Shown here one piece after another: positions 52,939 to 61,669 of a stretch of DNA of 64,000 nt. Origin of the DNA: Halorhabdus rudnickae (GTDB taxonomy: Archaea > Halobacteriota > Halobacteria > Halobacteriales > Haloarculaceae). Below the pieces are notes generated by a model. It was not told where the DNA came from. It ran no database searches and saw only the letters and a program-made list of their open reading frames with translations. Made by a program: the position numbers and the translations under genes. The stretch spans positions 1,364,001 to 1,428,000 of the forward strand of contig NZ_CAAHFB010000001.1 of NCBI RefSeq assembly GCF_900880625.1, written 5' to 3'. How positions within the stretch are numbered: position 1 is the first letter of the stretch; each line of letters begins with the position of its first letter.

Positions 52939-53499
52939 ATGGCTGACCCCAAGGAAACGATCAACATCGAGAACGTGGTTGCTTCGACCGGGATCGGTCA
53001 GGAGCTCGACCTACAGAGCGTCGCGATGGACTTAGAGGGTGCCGACTACGACCCCGAGCAGTTCCCCGGGCTGGTCTATCGCACGCAGGAACCGAAGTCG
53101 GCGGCGCTGATCTTCCGGTCGGGGAAGATCGTCTGCACCGGCGCAAAGAGCACTGACGATGTCCATCAGAGCCTGCGGATCGTCTTCGACAAACTGCGGG
53201 ACCTGGAGATCCAAGTCGACGAGGATCCCGAAATCGTCGTCCAAAACATCGTCACGTCGGCCGATCTGGGTCGCAACCTCAACCTTAACGCGATCGCGAT
53301 CGGCCTCGGTCTGGAGAACATCGAGTACGAGCCCGAGCAATTCCCCGGGCTGGTCTACCGGCTCGAAAACCCCGACGTCGTCGCGCTGCTCTTTGGCTCG
53401 GGTAAACTCGTCATCACTGGCGGCAAAGAGCCAGACGACGCCCGCGAGGCCGTCGACAAGATCGTCTCCCGGCTCGAAGAACTCGGCCTGCTGGAATAA
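52939..53499 (+). CDS. tbp: TATA-binding protein
   Basis: A 186-residue general transcription factor made of two similar repeats. Each has NxxxSTxxG/NIVTSADLG-type openings, the YDPEQFPGLVYR / YEPEQFPGLVYR block and the GSGKIVCTGAK / GSGKLVITGGK strand. It binds the TATA box with TFB to recruit RNA polymerase. Length and symmetry are complete. Its own promoter carries a duplicated TATA-like element. Confidence 0.97.
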   Translation: MADPKETINIENVVASTGIGQELDLQSVAMDLEGADYDPEQFPGLVYRTQEPKSAALIFRSGKIVCTGAKSTDDVHQSLRIVFDKLRDLEIQVDEDPEIVVQNIVTSADLGRNLNLNAIAIGLGLENIEYEPEQFPGLVYRLENPDVVALLFGSGKLVITGGKEPDDAREAVDKIVSRLEELGLLE

Positions 53500-53533
53500 C
53501 AACCGACAAGCGCCTGCCCGCCGAAGGCCGCAT

Positions 53534-54043
53534 ATGCTCTCACTCGCGTCTTCTCATCTCCTGTTACTCCCGAGCGCTCCCACCGGAGCGACGGCGTTGC
53601 GGACGGCAACGGCTGCGGGCGATACGGCCCTGCGGACCGCAGCAACCGGGAGGCATACAGTCCTGCAGACTGGCCCGATCGGCGGGGGACTCGCTGCCCT
53701 CATCGGCGTGTTTCTGGCCGTCTCGCTGTTCTACGCCGTCACACTGCATCTGGCGGCGACGTTTTTCCTGGGCGACGTCCCCAGTCAGCGGGCCGCCTAC
53801 GTCGGTCCTGTCCCCGCGGCCGTCTCGATCCTGCTGGGCCGCTACGGACTGGAAAGTGTTGGCGTCTTCTCACGGGAACTTGGCGTGCTGGTCGTCCTCG
53901 TGACGACACTGCTCGCCGACGCAATGGCGGTCGCGAAAGTCTATGGCCTCTCCCGACGGGCGACGACGGTACTGACGCTGTTGCACTTCGCGTTCGCGAC
54001 CGTGCTCGGGATCGCGCTCGCCAATCTGTTCGGCTTCATCTGA
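53534..54043 (+). CDS. Membrane protein, probably four helices
   Basis: A 169-residue protein of unknown function. The first 50 residues are Ala/Thr-rich and may be a signal or flexible region; then helices at about 52-80, 92-106, 113-132 and 138-166. I recognise no family. It follows tbp by 34 bases on the same strand and may be partly co-transcribed. ATG 53534 is preferred because the upstream in-frame part overlaps tbp. Confidence 0.6.
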   Translation: MLSLASSHLLLLPSAPTGATALRTATAAGDTALRTAATGRHTVLQTGPIGGGLAALIGVFLAVSLFYAVTLHLAATFFLGDVPSQRAAYVGPVPAAVSILLGRYGLESVGVFSRELGVLVVLVTTLLADAMAVAKVYGLSRRATTVLTLLHFAFATVLGIALANLFGFI

Positions 54044-54124
54044 AATGGGGTCTGGAACGAGGGAGACCACGACGGTCATGGGAATATCGGAGCCGAAGCT
54101 TCACGGAGAGTGATCGCAAGAAGA

Positions 54125-54145
54125 GCCTAGGCCGGGATTTGAACA
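54125..54145. repeat. Copy of the tRNA-Thr 3' end
   Basis: Twenty bases (54125-54144) identical to 54239-54258, the 3' part of tRNA-Thr, followed after about 65 bases by an inverted fragment of the same sequence (CTCAAATCCCGG). Such a partial tRNA copy is what remains when an element that used the tRNA gene as attachment site has been lost. Confidence 0.65.
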
Positions 54146-54237
54146 GCGCAAGACGGTCGCTCACTTTGTTCGCGCTGCGACTTGCTGGCTCAAATCCCGG
54201 ATGTTGCTCTCGCTCCCCACGTCTGTTCGTCGCAGAA

Positions 54238-54309
54238 AGCCTAGGCCGGGATTTGAACCCGGGCTCTCGTCCTTACCAAGGACGCGCTTTACCGCTAAGC
54301 TACCCAGGC
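54238..54309 (-). tRNA. tRNA-Thr (anticodon GGU)
   Basis: On the minus strand the sequence folds into a full cloverleaf: acceptor GCCTGGG/CCTAGGC (one G-U), D arm with GGTAA, anticodon loop TTGGTAA giving anticodon GGU, T arm CCGGG-TTCAAAT-CCCGG, and discriminator U, usual for archaeal tRNA-Thr. CCA is not encoded. No intron. Confidence 0.93.
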
Positions 54310-54354
54310 GCGTACCCCAGTCTTACCCGGAGTTAACTTTAGGCGTTTCGATTC

Positions 54355-55044
54355 TCAGTGATCAGCGGATGTCCGGACGCCGTCGCCGCCGGTCGAATCG
54401 ATCGAGACCAAAGCAGACAGCCGTTCGTCGGGGAACGTCGGCGTGTCGCCGTTGGTCAGCGTCGTATCGGCCAGCGAGGTCGCGTACTCTCTGAGTCCAG
54501 GCGAAGGCTGGCCGCCAACGGCGGTTGTCCCGGCGACGGCCGCCAGTTCGAAGACATCGGCCTCAAGGTTCCGATCCAGTGAGGGGTCTCCGGTCTCGCG
54601 GCGGACAGTCTGGTCGCGACCGAACGCCCGGACCGTCGCGACCGCCTCGTCGGAGGCTTCCGTCCGAGCCAGCAGATAGAACCCGCGACCGACGAGGATG
54701 TCTGCAATCAACACGTCGAGGTCGCCCGCCGCTTTGTGGCCGGAGAGCCACGGCGGATCCTGAGCCAGCGTCCGGGTCAGCCCGAGCCCCTCGTGGATGA
54801 GTTGGACGCCGGCGGCCCGCTTGGCCACGGCGTCAGCTAATGGATCATCAGGGTGTTCGATCACGGCGTGAGCCGATCCGGGGGAGCGATGTTCCAGGAC
54901 GGCGCGGGCACAGTCGATCGTCAACGCGCCCGCCGCCATGGAACTGCCCTCCAGGCGGGAAACGATCCGTTCGTGCAGTCGCTCGGGTTCGACGTCCTCG
55001 ACGGCGTCCGTGGCGGCACGGCGAACCACCGCGGCTTCCTGCAT
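54355..55044 (-). CDS. Uncharacterised haloarchaeal helical protein
   Basis: A 229-residue, mostly helical acidic protein. VQLIHEGLGLTRTLA near residue 83 and DLDVLIADILVGRGFYLLART near 110 resemble the helix pattern of isoprenyl synthase-like folds, but the DDxxD motifs are missing. I recognise it only as a conserved haloarchaeal type. It is upstream of and on the same strand as nadE's direction, with tRNA-Thr behind it; it ends 45 bases from the tRNA. Confidence 0.6.
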   Translation of the reverse strand: MQEAAVVRRAATDAVEDVEPERLHERIVSRLEGSSMAAGALTIDCARAVLEHRSPGSAHAVIEHPDDPLADAVAKRAAGVQLIHEGLGLTRTLAQDPPWLSGHKAAGDLDVLIADILVGRGFYLLARTEASDEAVATVRAFGRDQTVRRETGDPSLDRNLEADVFELAAVAGTTAVGGQPSPGLREYATSLADTTLTNGDTPTFPDERLSALVSIDSTGGDGVRTSADH

Positions 55045-55129
55045 TACGCCGAACTAACGGAGGCAAAGTCAAAGACCTTTGGAAAGGTCCCATCTCACTC
55101 ACCGGCGTCTCCGCACCTGAAAGAGGCCC

Positions 55130-55957
55130 CTACAGCGGTTCCGGTGCCGGAGGAGTCGCTCGTTTATGCGCGCTTCGCTGGTACAGTTCCTGAACGTGTT
55201 CGACGACCGACTGTTCGACGCCGACGATTTCCGCCGTGGCGCTAGCACCGGCACTCCCTTCGATGTGCAGCGCCAGGATCGAGTCGATCGTGTCGTACTC
55301 GACGCCCAACTCACCCTCGTCAGTCTGGTCGACCCACATCCCCGCAGTGGGCGTTCGGGAGGCGATGTCTTCCGAGACGTCGAGGTGGCGGGCCAGTTGG
55401 CGGACCTGCTGTTTGTAGAGGTTAGCGATCGGGTGACAATCGACGGCGCCATCGCCGTACTTCGTAAAGTAGCCCGTCAACGACTCAGTCCGGTTCCCGG
55501 TCCCAAGGACGAGCCCGTTCTCAGTGTTAGCGACGAGATAGTTCAAAACAGCACGGGACCGTACCCGAACGTTTCCCACAGCCATACGGTCGTCTTCGGC
55601 GTCGGGATACGCATCGAGGAACGCTTCGACGATGGGTTCGATCTCGACGACGTCGTAGTCGATGCCCAGGTCCTCGGCGACGCGTTCGGCGTCGCTCATC
55701 GTCTCCGGATCGTTGACCTCGCTTGGCATCACCAGCCCGTGGAGGTTCTGTGCACCGATCGCTTCGACGGCGAGGGCCGCCACGGTGGAACTGTCGACGC
55801 CCCCAGACAGCCCGATTACGGCCCGCTTGAGGCCGGCACCCTCGACTTGGGTGGCGATGAAATCAGTAATGTGCTCGCAGTGGGCTGTCAGTTCGTCCTC
55901 GGACAGCCGGAGATCGAGCGGCGAATCCCCTTTCGCGATCGACTGGCTTTCTGACAT
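55130..55957 (-). CDS. nadE: NH3-dependent NAD+ synthetase
   Basis: A 275-residue ATP pyrophosphatase: VIGLSGGVDSSTVAALA (P-loop SGGxDS), LVLGTGNRTESLTGYFTKYGDGAVDCHPIANLYK and the WVDQTDEGELGV end. It amidates nicotinate adenine dinucleotide to NAD+. No glutaminase domain is fused, so free ammonia is the donor. The frame runs far upstream to 56431, but the ATG at 55957 (MSESQSIAKG) is the first that fits the family. Another NAD gene (nadM) lies 17 kb away. Confidence 0.92.
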   Translation of the reverse strand: MSESQSIAKGDSPLDLRLSEDELTAHCEHITDFIATQVEGAGLKRAVIGLSGGVDSSTVAALAVEAIGAQNLHGLVMPSEVNDPETMSDAERVAEDLGIDYDVVEIEPIVEAFLDAYPDAEDDRMAVGNVRVRSRAVLNYLVANTENGLVLGTGNRTESLTGYFTKYGDGAVDCHPIANLYKQQVRQLARHLDVSEDIASRTPTAGMWVDQTDEGELGVEYDTIDSILALHIEGSAGASATAEIVGVEQSVVEHVQELYQRSAHKRATPPAPEPL

Positions 55958-56176
55958 CTGTTTCCTGAATCGGGCTCCAGGAACTAATAGGCATCCGTCC
56001 ACCCGGCACAGATAGACACGCGTCGAAGAATCGATAGCCGAACGAGCACAGACGGATCCCCCGAGACGACGTTTGTGACCCCCACTGGAACGCGTCTCGA
56101 ACGCCGGACTACGTTCAAACGGGCATACCTGTCCCGACCGTAAGTTATTTGATAGTTCCAGAGGTTTGCTGACAGC

Positions 56177-57661
56177 ATGCACGATGTTCGGCCCTCCAGG
56201 CGAGTTGCAACTGTCGTGATGGCGCTGTGTCTGAGTGCCACACTTGTGGTGGGTGGCCCTATCAGCGTCGAGGCACAGAATACCTACCTGTCGGTGACGA
56301 ACGTCTCCCACACGCCGGAGATGCCGACGGTCGGGGAGACCTTCGAAGTCGAGTTGACGCTCCAGAATCAGGGCGAATCGACCGCTCGGTCGGTCACGAT
56401 CAACGAAGTCTACGCCCAGACCCCGGGGCAAAACACGTACTTCGCAGACGATCTCGGACGGCTCGGGCCGGGCGGTTCAATGACAGTCTCGGTACCGGCG
56501 ACCATCGACGAACCCGGGACCCATAGTTTCGACGTCAAGGTCAACGGCGTCGACTCCCATGGGAACGTTGTCACTGTCCGCCATCCGGTGACAGTCCGCG
56601 TCCTCGGTGCTGAGAAGCCGCAGATTCAGGTTGATTTCGAGCGCGAGGACGGCATCGTCGGGGTCGATTCGGAGGCAAACGTCACGGTCGCGAACGGACT
56701 CCCGGACGCAGTCAGAAATCTCCGTCTCGAACTCGACGGTAACGGGATCGGCATCGACTCCCCGACGCGGGTCAGTTCCGAACTCTCTGGCGCCGGCGAG
56801 CAGACGTACGCGTTCACGTTGACGCCGACAGAGGCGGGGACGCGTAGTGTGACCGCTGAACTACGCTACACCGACGGCACGGGCGAGACCAAGACCGTCG
56901 AGACGACAGAGACCTACGACGTCGAAGAACTGACCCAGCAGTTACAACTCGACGTCAGAACGATCGAGGGGGATTCAGCCGTGGAGGTGAATGCGGTCAA
57001 CCTCGGGAATGCGCCGTTGGAAGATGTTGCCGTGACAGCCGAAAGCGACGCGGCAACGGTCTCGACCGGGCTAATCGACCGGATTCCGTCCCAACAATCG
57101 CGATCGGTTCGGCTCAACGTGACTGACATCACGGCTCCGCGTCCGGAATTACGGATCCGGGCAGCCTACGATGTCGGCGGCGACCGCCTCGAGACGGAGA
57201 CGACGGCTGCCGCAGCGCTCGTCCCGGGCGAGGTCGAACTCACGGGGATCGAGATCACTCCTGCGGGCGGCGGGACCGTCCAGTTGACAGGGACGGCCAG
57301 TAACGTCGGCGGGACGGACGTCTCGGCGGTGACCGTCCGCGTCCAATCTGATACGGGCGTCGTGCCGAGCAGTTCGGGCCAGGAGTACTTCGTCGGAGAG
57401 ATAGAGGGTAGCGACTTCGCCTCGTTCACGGTGAACGCTCGCCTCGCCGATCCCGGTAATCGGACGACGGTCCCACTCGCGGTGACCTACCTTGTCGATG
57501 GCCACCAGCGCCGGGCGACGGCCGAGGCGAGTTACGAGCCGGCCCCGACGCCGGATCCGGCACAGACAGGCGGGGGAGGTCTCCCGCTCGTCCCTATCCT
57601 CGTCGTACTCGTCGTCGTCGGCGCAGGCGTCTACGTCTGGAGGCGTCGCCGTGCTGATTGA
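56177..57661 (+). CDS. Exported CARDB/Ig-like surface protein, first gene of an exporter operon
   Basis: A 494-residue protein with an N-terminal signal (residues 1-33), then repeated beta-sandwich domains of the CARDB type: VGETFEVELTLQNQGESTARSV, EANVTVANGLPDAVRN and later GTASNVGGTDVSAVTV. A Pro/Thr linker, a C-terminal helix (about residues 468-487) and a basic tail anchor it. The following ATPase starts inside its 3' end. In MacAB-like systems a periplasmic adaptor is encoded upstream; this protein may hold that place in the archaeal version, which is inference. Confidence 0.78.
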   Translation: MHDVRPSRRVATVVMALCLSATLVVGGPISVEAQNTYLSVTNVSHTPEMPTVGETFEVELTLQNQGESTARSVTINEVYAQTPGQNTYFADDLGRLGPGGSMTVSVPATIDEPGTHSFDVKVNGVDSHGNVVTVRHPVTVRVLGAEKPQIQVDFEREDGIVGVDSEANVTVANGLPDAVRNLRLELDGNGIGIDSPTRVSSELSGAGEQTYAFTLTPTEAGTRSVTAELRYTDGTGETKTVETTETYDVEELTQQLQLDVRTIEGDSAVEVNAVNLGNAPLEDVAVTAESDAATVSTGLIDRIPSQQSRSVRLNVTDITAPRPELRIRAAYDVGGDRLETETTAAAALVPGEVELTGIEITPAGGGTVQLTGTASNVGGTDVSAVTVRVQSDTGVVPSSSGQEYFVGEIEGSDFASFTVNARLADPGNRTTVPLAVTYLVDGHQRRATAEASYEPAPTPDPAQTGGGGLPLVPILVVLVVVGAGVYVWRRRRAD

Positions 57662-58340
57662 AACCCGTGACGTCTGGCGGCGCTACACCCTCGGTGGCGA
57701 AATCGTGACCGCGCTGGCGGACGTAAACTTCGGCGTTGAGCCCGGCGAGTTCGTCGCGGTCGTTGGTCCGTCGGGATCGGGGAAGTCGACATTGCTGAAC
57801 CTCATCGGCCTTCTCGATACGCCCGACGAGGGGACGGTGCTGGTAGAGGACGTCGCGGCGGAGACGCTCACGGACGGAGAACGGACCGAACTCCGTCGGG
57901 ACACGATCGGGTTCATCTTCCAAGACTTCTATCTCATTCCGACGCTGACCGCTCGCGAAAACGTCGCCCTACCTCAGCTGTTTACGAAGCCAGCGAGCGA
58001 GCGCAACGACCGGGCTGTCGCTTTACTGGATCAATTCGGCCTGGGCGACCGGACAGAACACACACCCTCGGAACTGAGCGGCGGGCAACAACAGCGGGTC
58101 GCGATCGCCCGCTCGTTGATCAACGATCCGGCAGTCGTCCTCGCCGACGAGCCCACGGGGAACCTCGATCAAAACACCGGGACGACCATCCTCGGGGAGT
58201 TCGAGCGGATCACAGACGATGGGACGAGCGTCGTCGCCGTGACACACGACCGGCTCGTCACCGACTTCGCCGACCGGGTGGTCGAACTCGTCGACGGCCG
58301 CGTCGGCGACACCACAAAAGCAACGCAGCATGTCTCCTAG
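57651..58340 (+). CDS. MacB-type ABC transporter ATP-binding protein
   Basis: A 229-residue ATPase with Walker [10 protein letters not shown], signature LSGGQQQR and Walker [13 protein letters not shown], the LolD/MacB class. It starts with GTG at 57651, within the last codons of the upstream gene, and its stop lies 11 bases past the permease start. The group handles lipoproteins, peptides or mechanical signalling rather than import. Confidence 0.88.
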   Translation: MLIETRDVWRRYTLGGEIVTALADVNFGVEPGEFVAVVGPSGSGKSTLLNLIGLLDTPDEGTVLVEDVAAETLTDGERTELRRDTIGFIFQDFYLIPTLTARENVALPQLFTKPASERNDRAVALLDQFGLGDRTEHTPSELSGGQQQRVAIARSLINDPAVVLADEPTGNLDQNTGTTILGEFERITDDGTSVVAVTHDRLVTDFADRVVELVDGRVGDTTKATQHVS

Positions 58341-59469
58341 ATCACTCGCCGACCGGGTGCCAGTGCTATCGCTAGCACTCCGGAACCTCTCGCGGTCGAA
58401 GACCAGATCGGCGCTGGCAGCGATCGGTATCGCGATCGGCGTCATCGCGATCGTCTCGCTGGGTATGTTTGGATCGGCGTTCCAGCGATCACAGATGGAA
58501 AACATCGGCACGATCGGGAACAACGTCGGCGTCTTCCCCGGCGAGGACCTGGATCGGGCAAACTTCACCGAGACGCAACTGCAGGAGATCCGGCGTTCGG
58601 CACAGCCGGCGGATCTGATCGCCATCAAACAAGACAGCCGTGAGATGCGAACCCGTGAGGGAACAACCAGCCGGACCGTCTATGGCATCGCCGAACCGGA
58701 CCGACTCTTCGACGTCAGGGACGGGCAGATCCCGCCCAACTGGCGTAGCGGCATCGTCGTCGGCGACCAACTCGCGACGGTGGAAGGGATCGAGACTGGT
58801 GACGCCATGAATCTGGACGGCCAGACCTACCGTGTCGCGGCGGTCCTCGAAGACGCGGGTCAAGCCACACTGATCAACCCGAACAGCGCAGTCATCCTCC
58901 CACCCTCCCGGTTCGCCGAAGACACCTACACGCAGGTCATCGTCCTGTCGGATACGACCGCAGAGGCGACCCAGACAGCCGAACGGATCCGGACGGCGAT
59001 GAACGACCGGCGCGAGCGCGTCCAGGTCTTCGAGTTCAGCCAGCTCGCCCAGCAGATCGGGCAGCTGTTCCTCCAGCTCAACCTGTTTCTCATCGGGATC
59101 GGCGCAGTATCGCTGGTAGTCGCCGGGACGAGCATCCTCAACGTGATGTTGATGAGCACGGTCGAACGCCGTGGGGAGATCGGCGTTCTCCGTGCAGTCG
59201 GCTTCAAGCGCCTCGCAGTCCTGCGAATCTTCCTCACTGAGGCGGCCTTGCTCGGGCTTATCGGCGGGACCGCCGGCGTCATTGTCAGCGTGCTCATCGG
59301 GGCCGGCATCCACAGCCTCTTTCTCGGCGATCCGCTTGCGTTCGACACGCTGAGCCTGATTTACATCGGCGGCGGGTTCAGCTTCGGGATCGGATCGGGA
59401 CTGATCAGCGGGGCCTATCCGGCCTGGAAAGCGTCGCAACTCGATCCGGTTGAAGCACTTCGCGAGTGA
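58330..59469 (+). CDS. MacB/FtsX-type ABC permease
   Basis: A 379-residue protein with the MacB layout: one N-terminal helix (TRSALAAIGIAIGVIAIVSLG), a large outside domain (about residues 50-250) and three C-terminal helices, with MSTVERRGEIGVLRAVGFKR in the cytoplasmic loop and the family ending DPVEALRE. Works with the ATPase just upstream. Export of an unknown substrate or transduction of force across the membrane is expected. Confidence 0.88.
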   Translation: MSPRSLADRVPVLSLALRNLSRSKTRSALAAIGIAIGVIAIVSLGMFGSAFQRSQMENIGTIGNNVGVFPGEDLDRANFTETQLQEIRRSAQPADLIAIKQDSREMRTREGTTSRTVYGIAEPDRLFDVRDGQIPPNWRSGIVVGDQLATVEGIETGDAMNLDGQTYRVAAVLEDAGQATLINPNSAVILPPSRFAEDTYTQVIVLSDTTAEATQTAERIRTAMNDRRERVQVFEFSQLAQQIGQLFLQLNLFLIGIGAVSLVVAGTSILNVMLMSTVERRGEIGVLRAVGFKRLAVLRIFLTEAALLGLIGGTAGVIVSVLIGAGIHSLFLGDPLAFDTLSLIYIGGGFSFGIGSGLISGAYPAWKASQLDPVEALRE

Positions 59470-59689
59470 TTGTCGCGCGGCGTTTCAGGTTCTGACGGAC
59501 GCTGATAAGTAGACGAGCGCCATCGCCGAACGGTCTGTGTAGTCGAATCGCCCGCCACCGGTCTGGCGTCGGGAAGCGCTACGTTGAAGTGTTGGGGCGT
59601 TCGAAGGTATGGGTACGACGCGTCAGATATCGAAACGGACGCAGTCGATCGATACTCGGCGTGTGAACGCAATGTGCGCCGGTGTCTTG

Positions 59690-59856
59690 CCGAGCGAAGC
59701 GAGGCAAGGCTCGGAACGCGAGCCAGCGAGCGTTCCGGTAGTGAGCAAGTCCGAAGGGCTTGCGATCCTCGGTGCGCGAGGAGTGCGGGACGAGCGCCGG
59801 TGGTGAGCGGTTCCGGAGGAACCGCGATCCTCGGCGTGAACGAACGAAGTGAGTGA
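59690..59856. repeat. Palindromic repeat cluster before tRNA-Gly
   Basis: A series of short palindromes: AGCGAAGCG-type at 59694-59705, GGAACGC..GCGTTCC around 59721-59742, GCAAGTCCGAAGGGCTTGC near 59744-59762, GCGGTTCCGGAGGAACCGC at 59808-59826, and CGAACGAAGTGAGTGAGCG up to the tRNA. These resemble the palindromes behind nuoI and in the aminotransferase. The preceding 59470-59689 shows no gene. Confidence 0.65.
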
Positions 59857-59927
59857 GCGCCGGTGGTCTAGTGGTAGGACATGAGCTTCCCAAGCTCATA
59901 GCCCGGGTTCAATTCCCGGCCGGCGCA
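59857..59927 (+). tRNA. tRNA-Gly (anticodon CCC)
   Basis: Cloverleaf with acceptor GCGCCGG/CCGGCGC, D arm with GTGGTAGGAC, anticodon loop TTCCCAA (anticodon CCC), T arm CCGGG-TTCAATT-CCCGG and discriminator A. CCA is not encoded. A 12-base copy of its 3' end (TCCCGGCCGGCG) recurs at 59981-59992. Confidence 0.93.
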
Positions 59928-60156
59928 CTCCCTGCGGTCGTGCGCCGCCCGTAGTTCGCAAACGCGGTGCGTTTGCTCACTCCCGGCCGGCGAATTTTGT
60001 CGTGAACAGCCCGTGAGCGGCAAATTCGGTAGCAGGAATTGAACTCTGGAAGTCCCAGCCCCGGAACGGCCGAGCGTGCCCGAGCTGTGCAGGACCCTCC
60101 CGGGATCAGCAGTTCCGAACGAACGGTAGAGCGGGTTCTGGGTGCAGGACGACGAC

Positions 60157-60906
60157 TCACGGTGGAAACGAACCCGAGACGTCGATCCCGTGTAGTCGAT
60201 CGGCGAGCGTTCCGATTCCGTCAAGCAGGCGCGGACTCGGCTGGTTCAAAAGCGAGTCGTCGATGGCGTGCAATTGGGCGTCGAGGTCCCAACCGCGCTC
60301 GGCTAGCGGCTGAGTCGAAGACTCCGTTGTTCCGCAATGGTGGACAATCGCGTGATCTGGGGCAGCGTTCTGGATAGTCTGCCCGTCGATCTCTCGAGAG
60401 CGCTCCCCAGGTTCGACGAATGGATAGCGACCGCCGGCAACCCGGACGGCATCAGGCACCCAGTTGCCAGCCGCCATCGGTGGATCGCCCCACTCCTCAC
60501 AGTAGACCACCGATCTGTCTTCGCCGTCGGGCGTTGCCTCGTTGATCTGTTGGACATGGTCCCTGGCACGCGCCTCAAGACGGGCACCGCGCTCGGGCCG
60601 ACCGATCGACTCGCCGAGCGTCCGGAAGGTCTCAAGGACGTCTGCAAGCGTTGCTGGCTCCTCGTGGGCAACCGTGTATCCACGATCACGCAGTGTATCC
60701 CGCAGATCGGCTTGCAGCGGGTCGTTCGTGACCAGCAGATCCGGGTCAAGGTCGTCGATCGTCTCGATGTCAGGGTTCAACCATCCGCCGACGCGTGGGA
60801 CGGCTTCGACTTCGCAGTGAGCGGTGACGCCGACCAAGCGATCGGCCCCACCGAGCGCACACACGATCGACGTTGCGCTCGGAGCCAGCGAGACGATCCG
60901 GCCCAT
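60157..60906 (-). CDS. BtuF-like cobalamin-binding protein, cytosolic form
   Basis: A 249-residue protein of the class III periplasmic-binding fold: RIVSLAPSATSIVCALGGADRLVGVTAHC, then GGWLNPDIETIDDLDPDLLVTND and VYCEEWGDPPMAAGNWV. This matches BtuF/cobalamin-binding proteins, but there is no signal peptide, so it probably acts inside the cell. It may scavenge or hold corrinoid. The ATG at 60906 starts directly on the fold. Confidence 0.75.
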   Translation of the reverse strand: MGRIVSLAPSATSIVCALGGADRLVGVTAHCEVEAVPRVGGWLNPDIETIDDLDPDLLVTNDPLQADLRDTLRDRGYTVAHEEPATLADVLETFRTLGESIGRPERGARLEARARDHVQQINEATPDGEDRSVVYCEEWGDPPMAAGNWVPDAVRVAGGRYPFVEPGERSREIDGQTIQNAAPDHAIVHHCGTTESSTQPLAERGWDLDAQLHAIDDSLLNQPSPRLLDGIGTLADRLHGIDVSGSFPP

Positions 60907-61000
60907 ATTCGTTCATGATGGCTGGCCCTCAAAAAAGCCAGGACAGTCGCGGCTACCTCTGGTCGCTTCGCGTCCGGACCAGCCGACTACAGGCGGCGCT

Positions 61001-61456
61001 CTATTCCATCGAGAGCGTGATCGTGCCGTCGAAGTTCAAGATTATCTCCTGGGTGAGATCACCGAACAGCGCTTTCCCGGTGGGGGATCGGCGCTGGCCG
61101 ACGAGGAAGACGTGATCGCAGTCGTATTCCTCGGCCACGTCAAGGATGGCCCCCGCACGGTCGCCCTCTGGTTCGGCCCGGACGGCGATTTCGGAATCCA
61201 CTCCCGCGTCATCTAAAGTCTCCCGAACGAACGCCTCCGTCTCCTCCTCGAATTGGCGGTCGACGGGATCCTCGTGGCTCTGTCGATCGATGTCGCTCGT
61301 GAGTTCGACGTCCTCGACTGACTCGAGGTCTTCAGGCAGAATCAGCCGTAAGACGACGAGAGGAGCCTCCGAGCAGGAACTGACGGTAGCCGCTTCGTCC
61401 AGTAACTGTGCCTCTGTCTCGTCTGCATCAGTGACGACGAACAGCCCTCTGTTCAT
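61001..61456 (-). CDS. Universal stress protein (UspA) family
   Basis: A 151-residue protein with the Usp fold: the opening strand GLFVVTDADE, acidic middle helices and the ATP-type motif VFLVGQRRSPTGKALFGDLTQ (G-x2-G-x9-G-type with GK). Usp proteins bind ATP or AMP and aid stress survival. A TATA box (TTATAAAAGA) at 61480-61489 is centred about 28 bases before the ATG, a leaderless spacing. Confidence 0.8.
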   Translation of the reverse strand: MNRGLFVVTDADETEAQLLDEAATVSSCSEAPLVVLRLILPEDLESVEDVELTSDIDRQSHEDPVDRQFEEETEAFVRETLDDAGVDSEIAVRAEPEGDRAGAILDVAEEYDCDHVFLVGQRRSPTGKALFGDLTQEIILNFDGTITLSME

Positions 61457-61479
61457 GGCTGTTTATATACTTCTGAGGG

Positions 61480-61489
61480 TTATAAAAGA
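61480..61489 (-). promoter_or_regulatory. TATA box of the universal stress protein gene
   Basis: TTATAAAAGA at 61480-61489, minus strand TCTTTTATAA, is about 28 bases before the ATG at 61456, which supports that start codon. Confidence 0.6.
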
Positions 61490-61669
61490 AACGGGCGAAG
61501 CAGGCGGCAGCCGACAACGGACAGCTCCGGAGAGAAGGGCGCCAACACTGCCGCTACAGTCACTGGGATTCTCCACGAATCGACCGCCACCGTGACCACC
61601 GGTACGGGGGGTCGTTGGGCTCCGATCCGACCGCGGAATATTTGACCGGGCGTCGTGTATCGACTGGCG

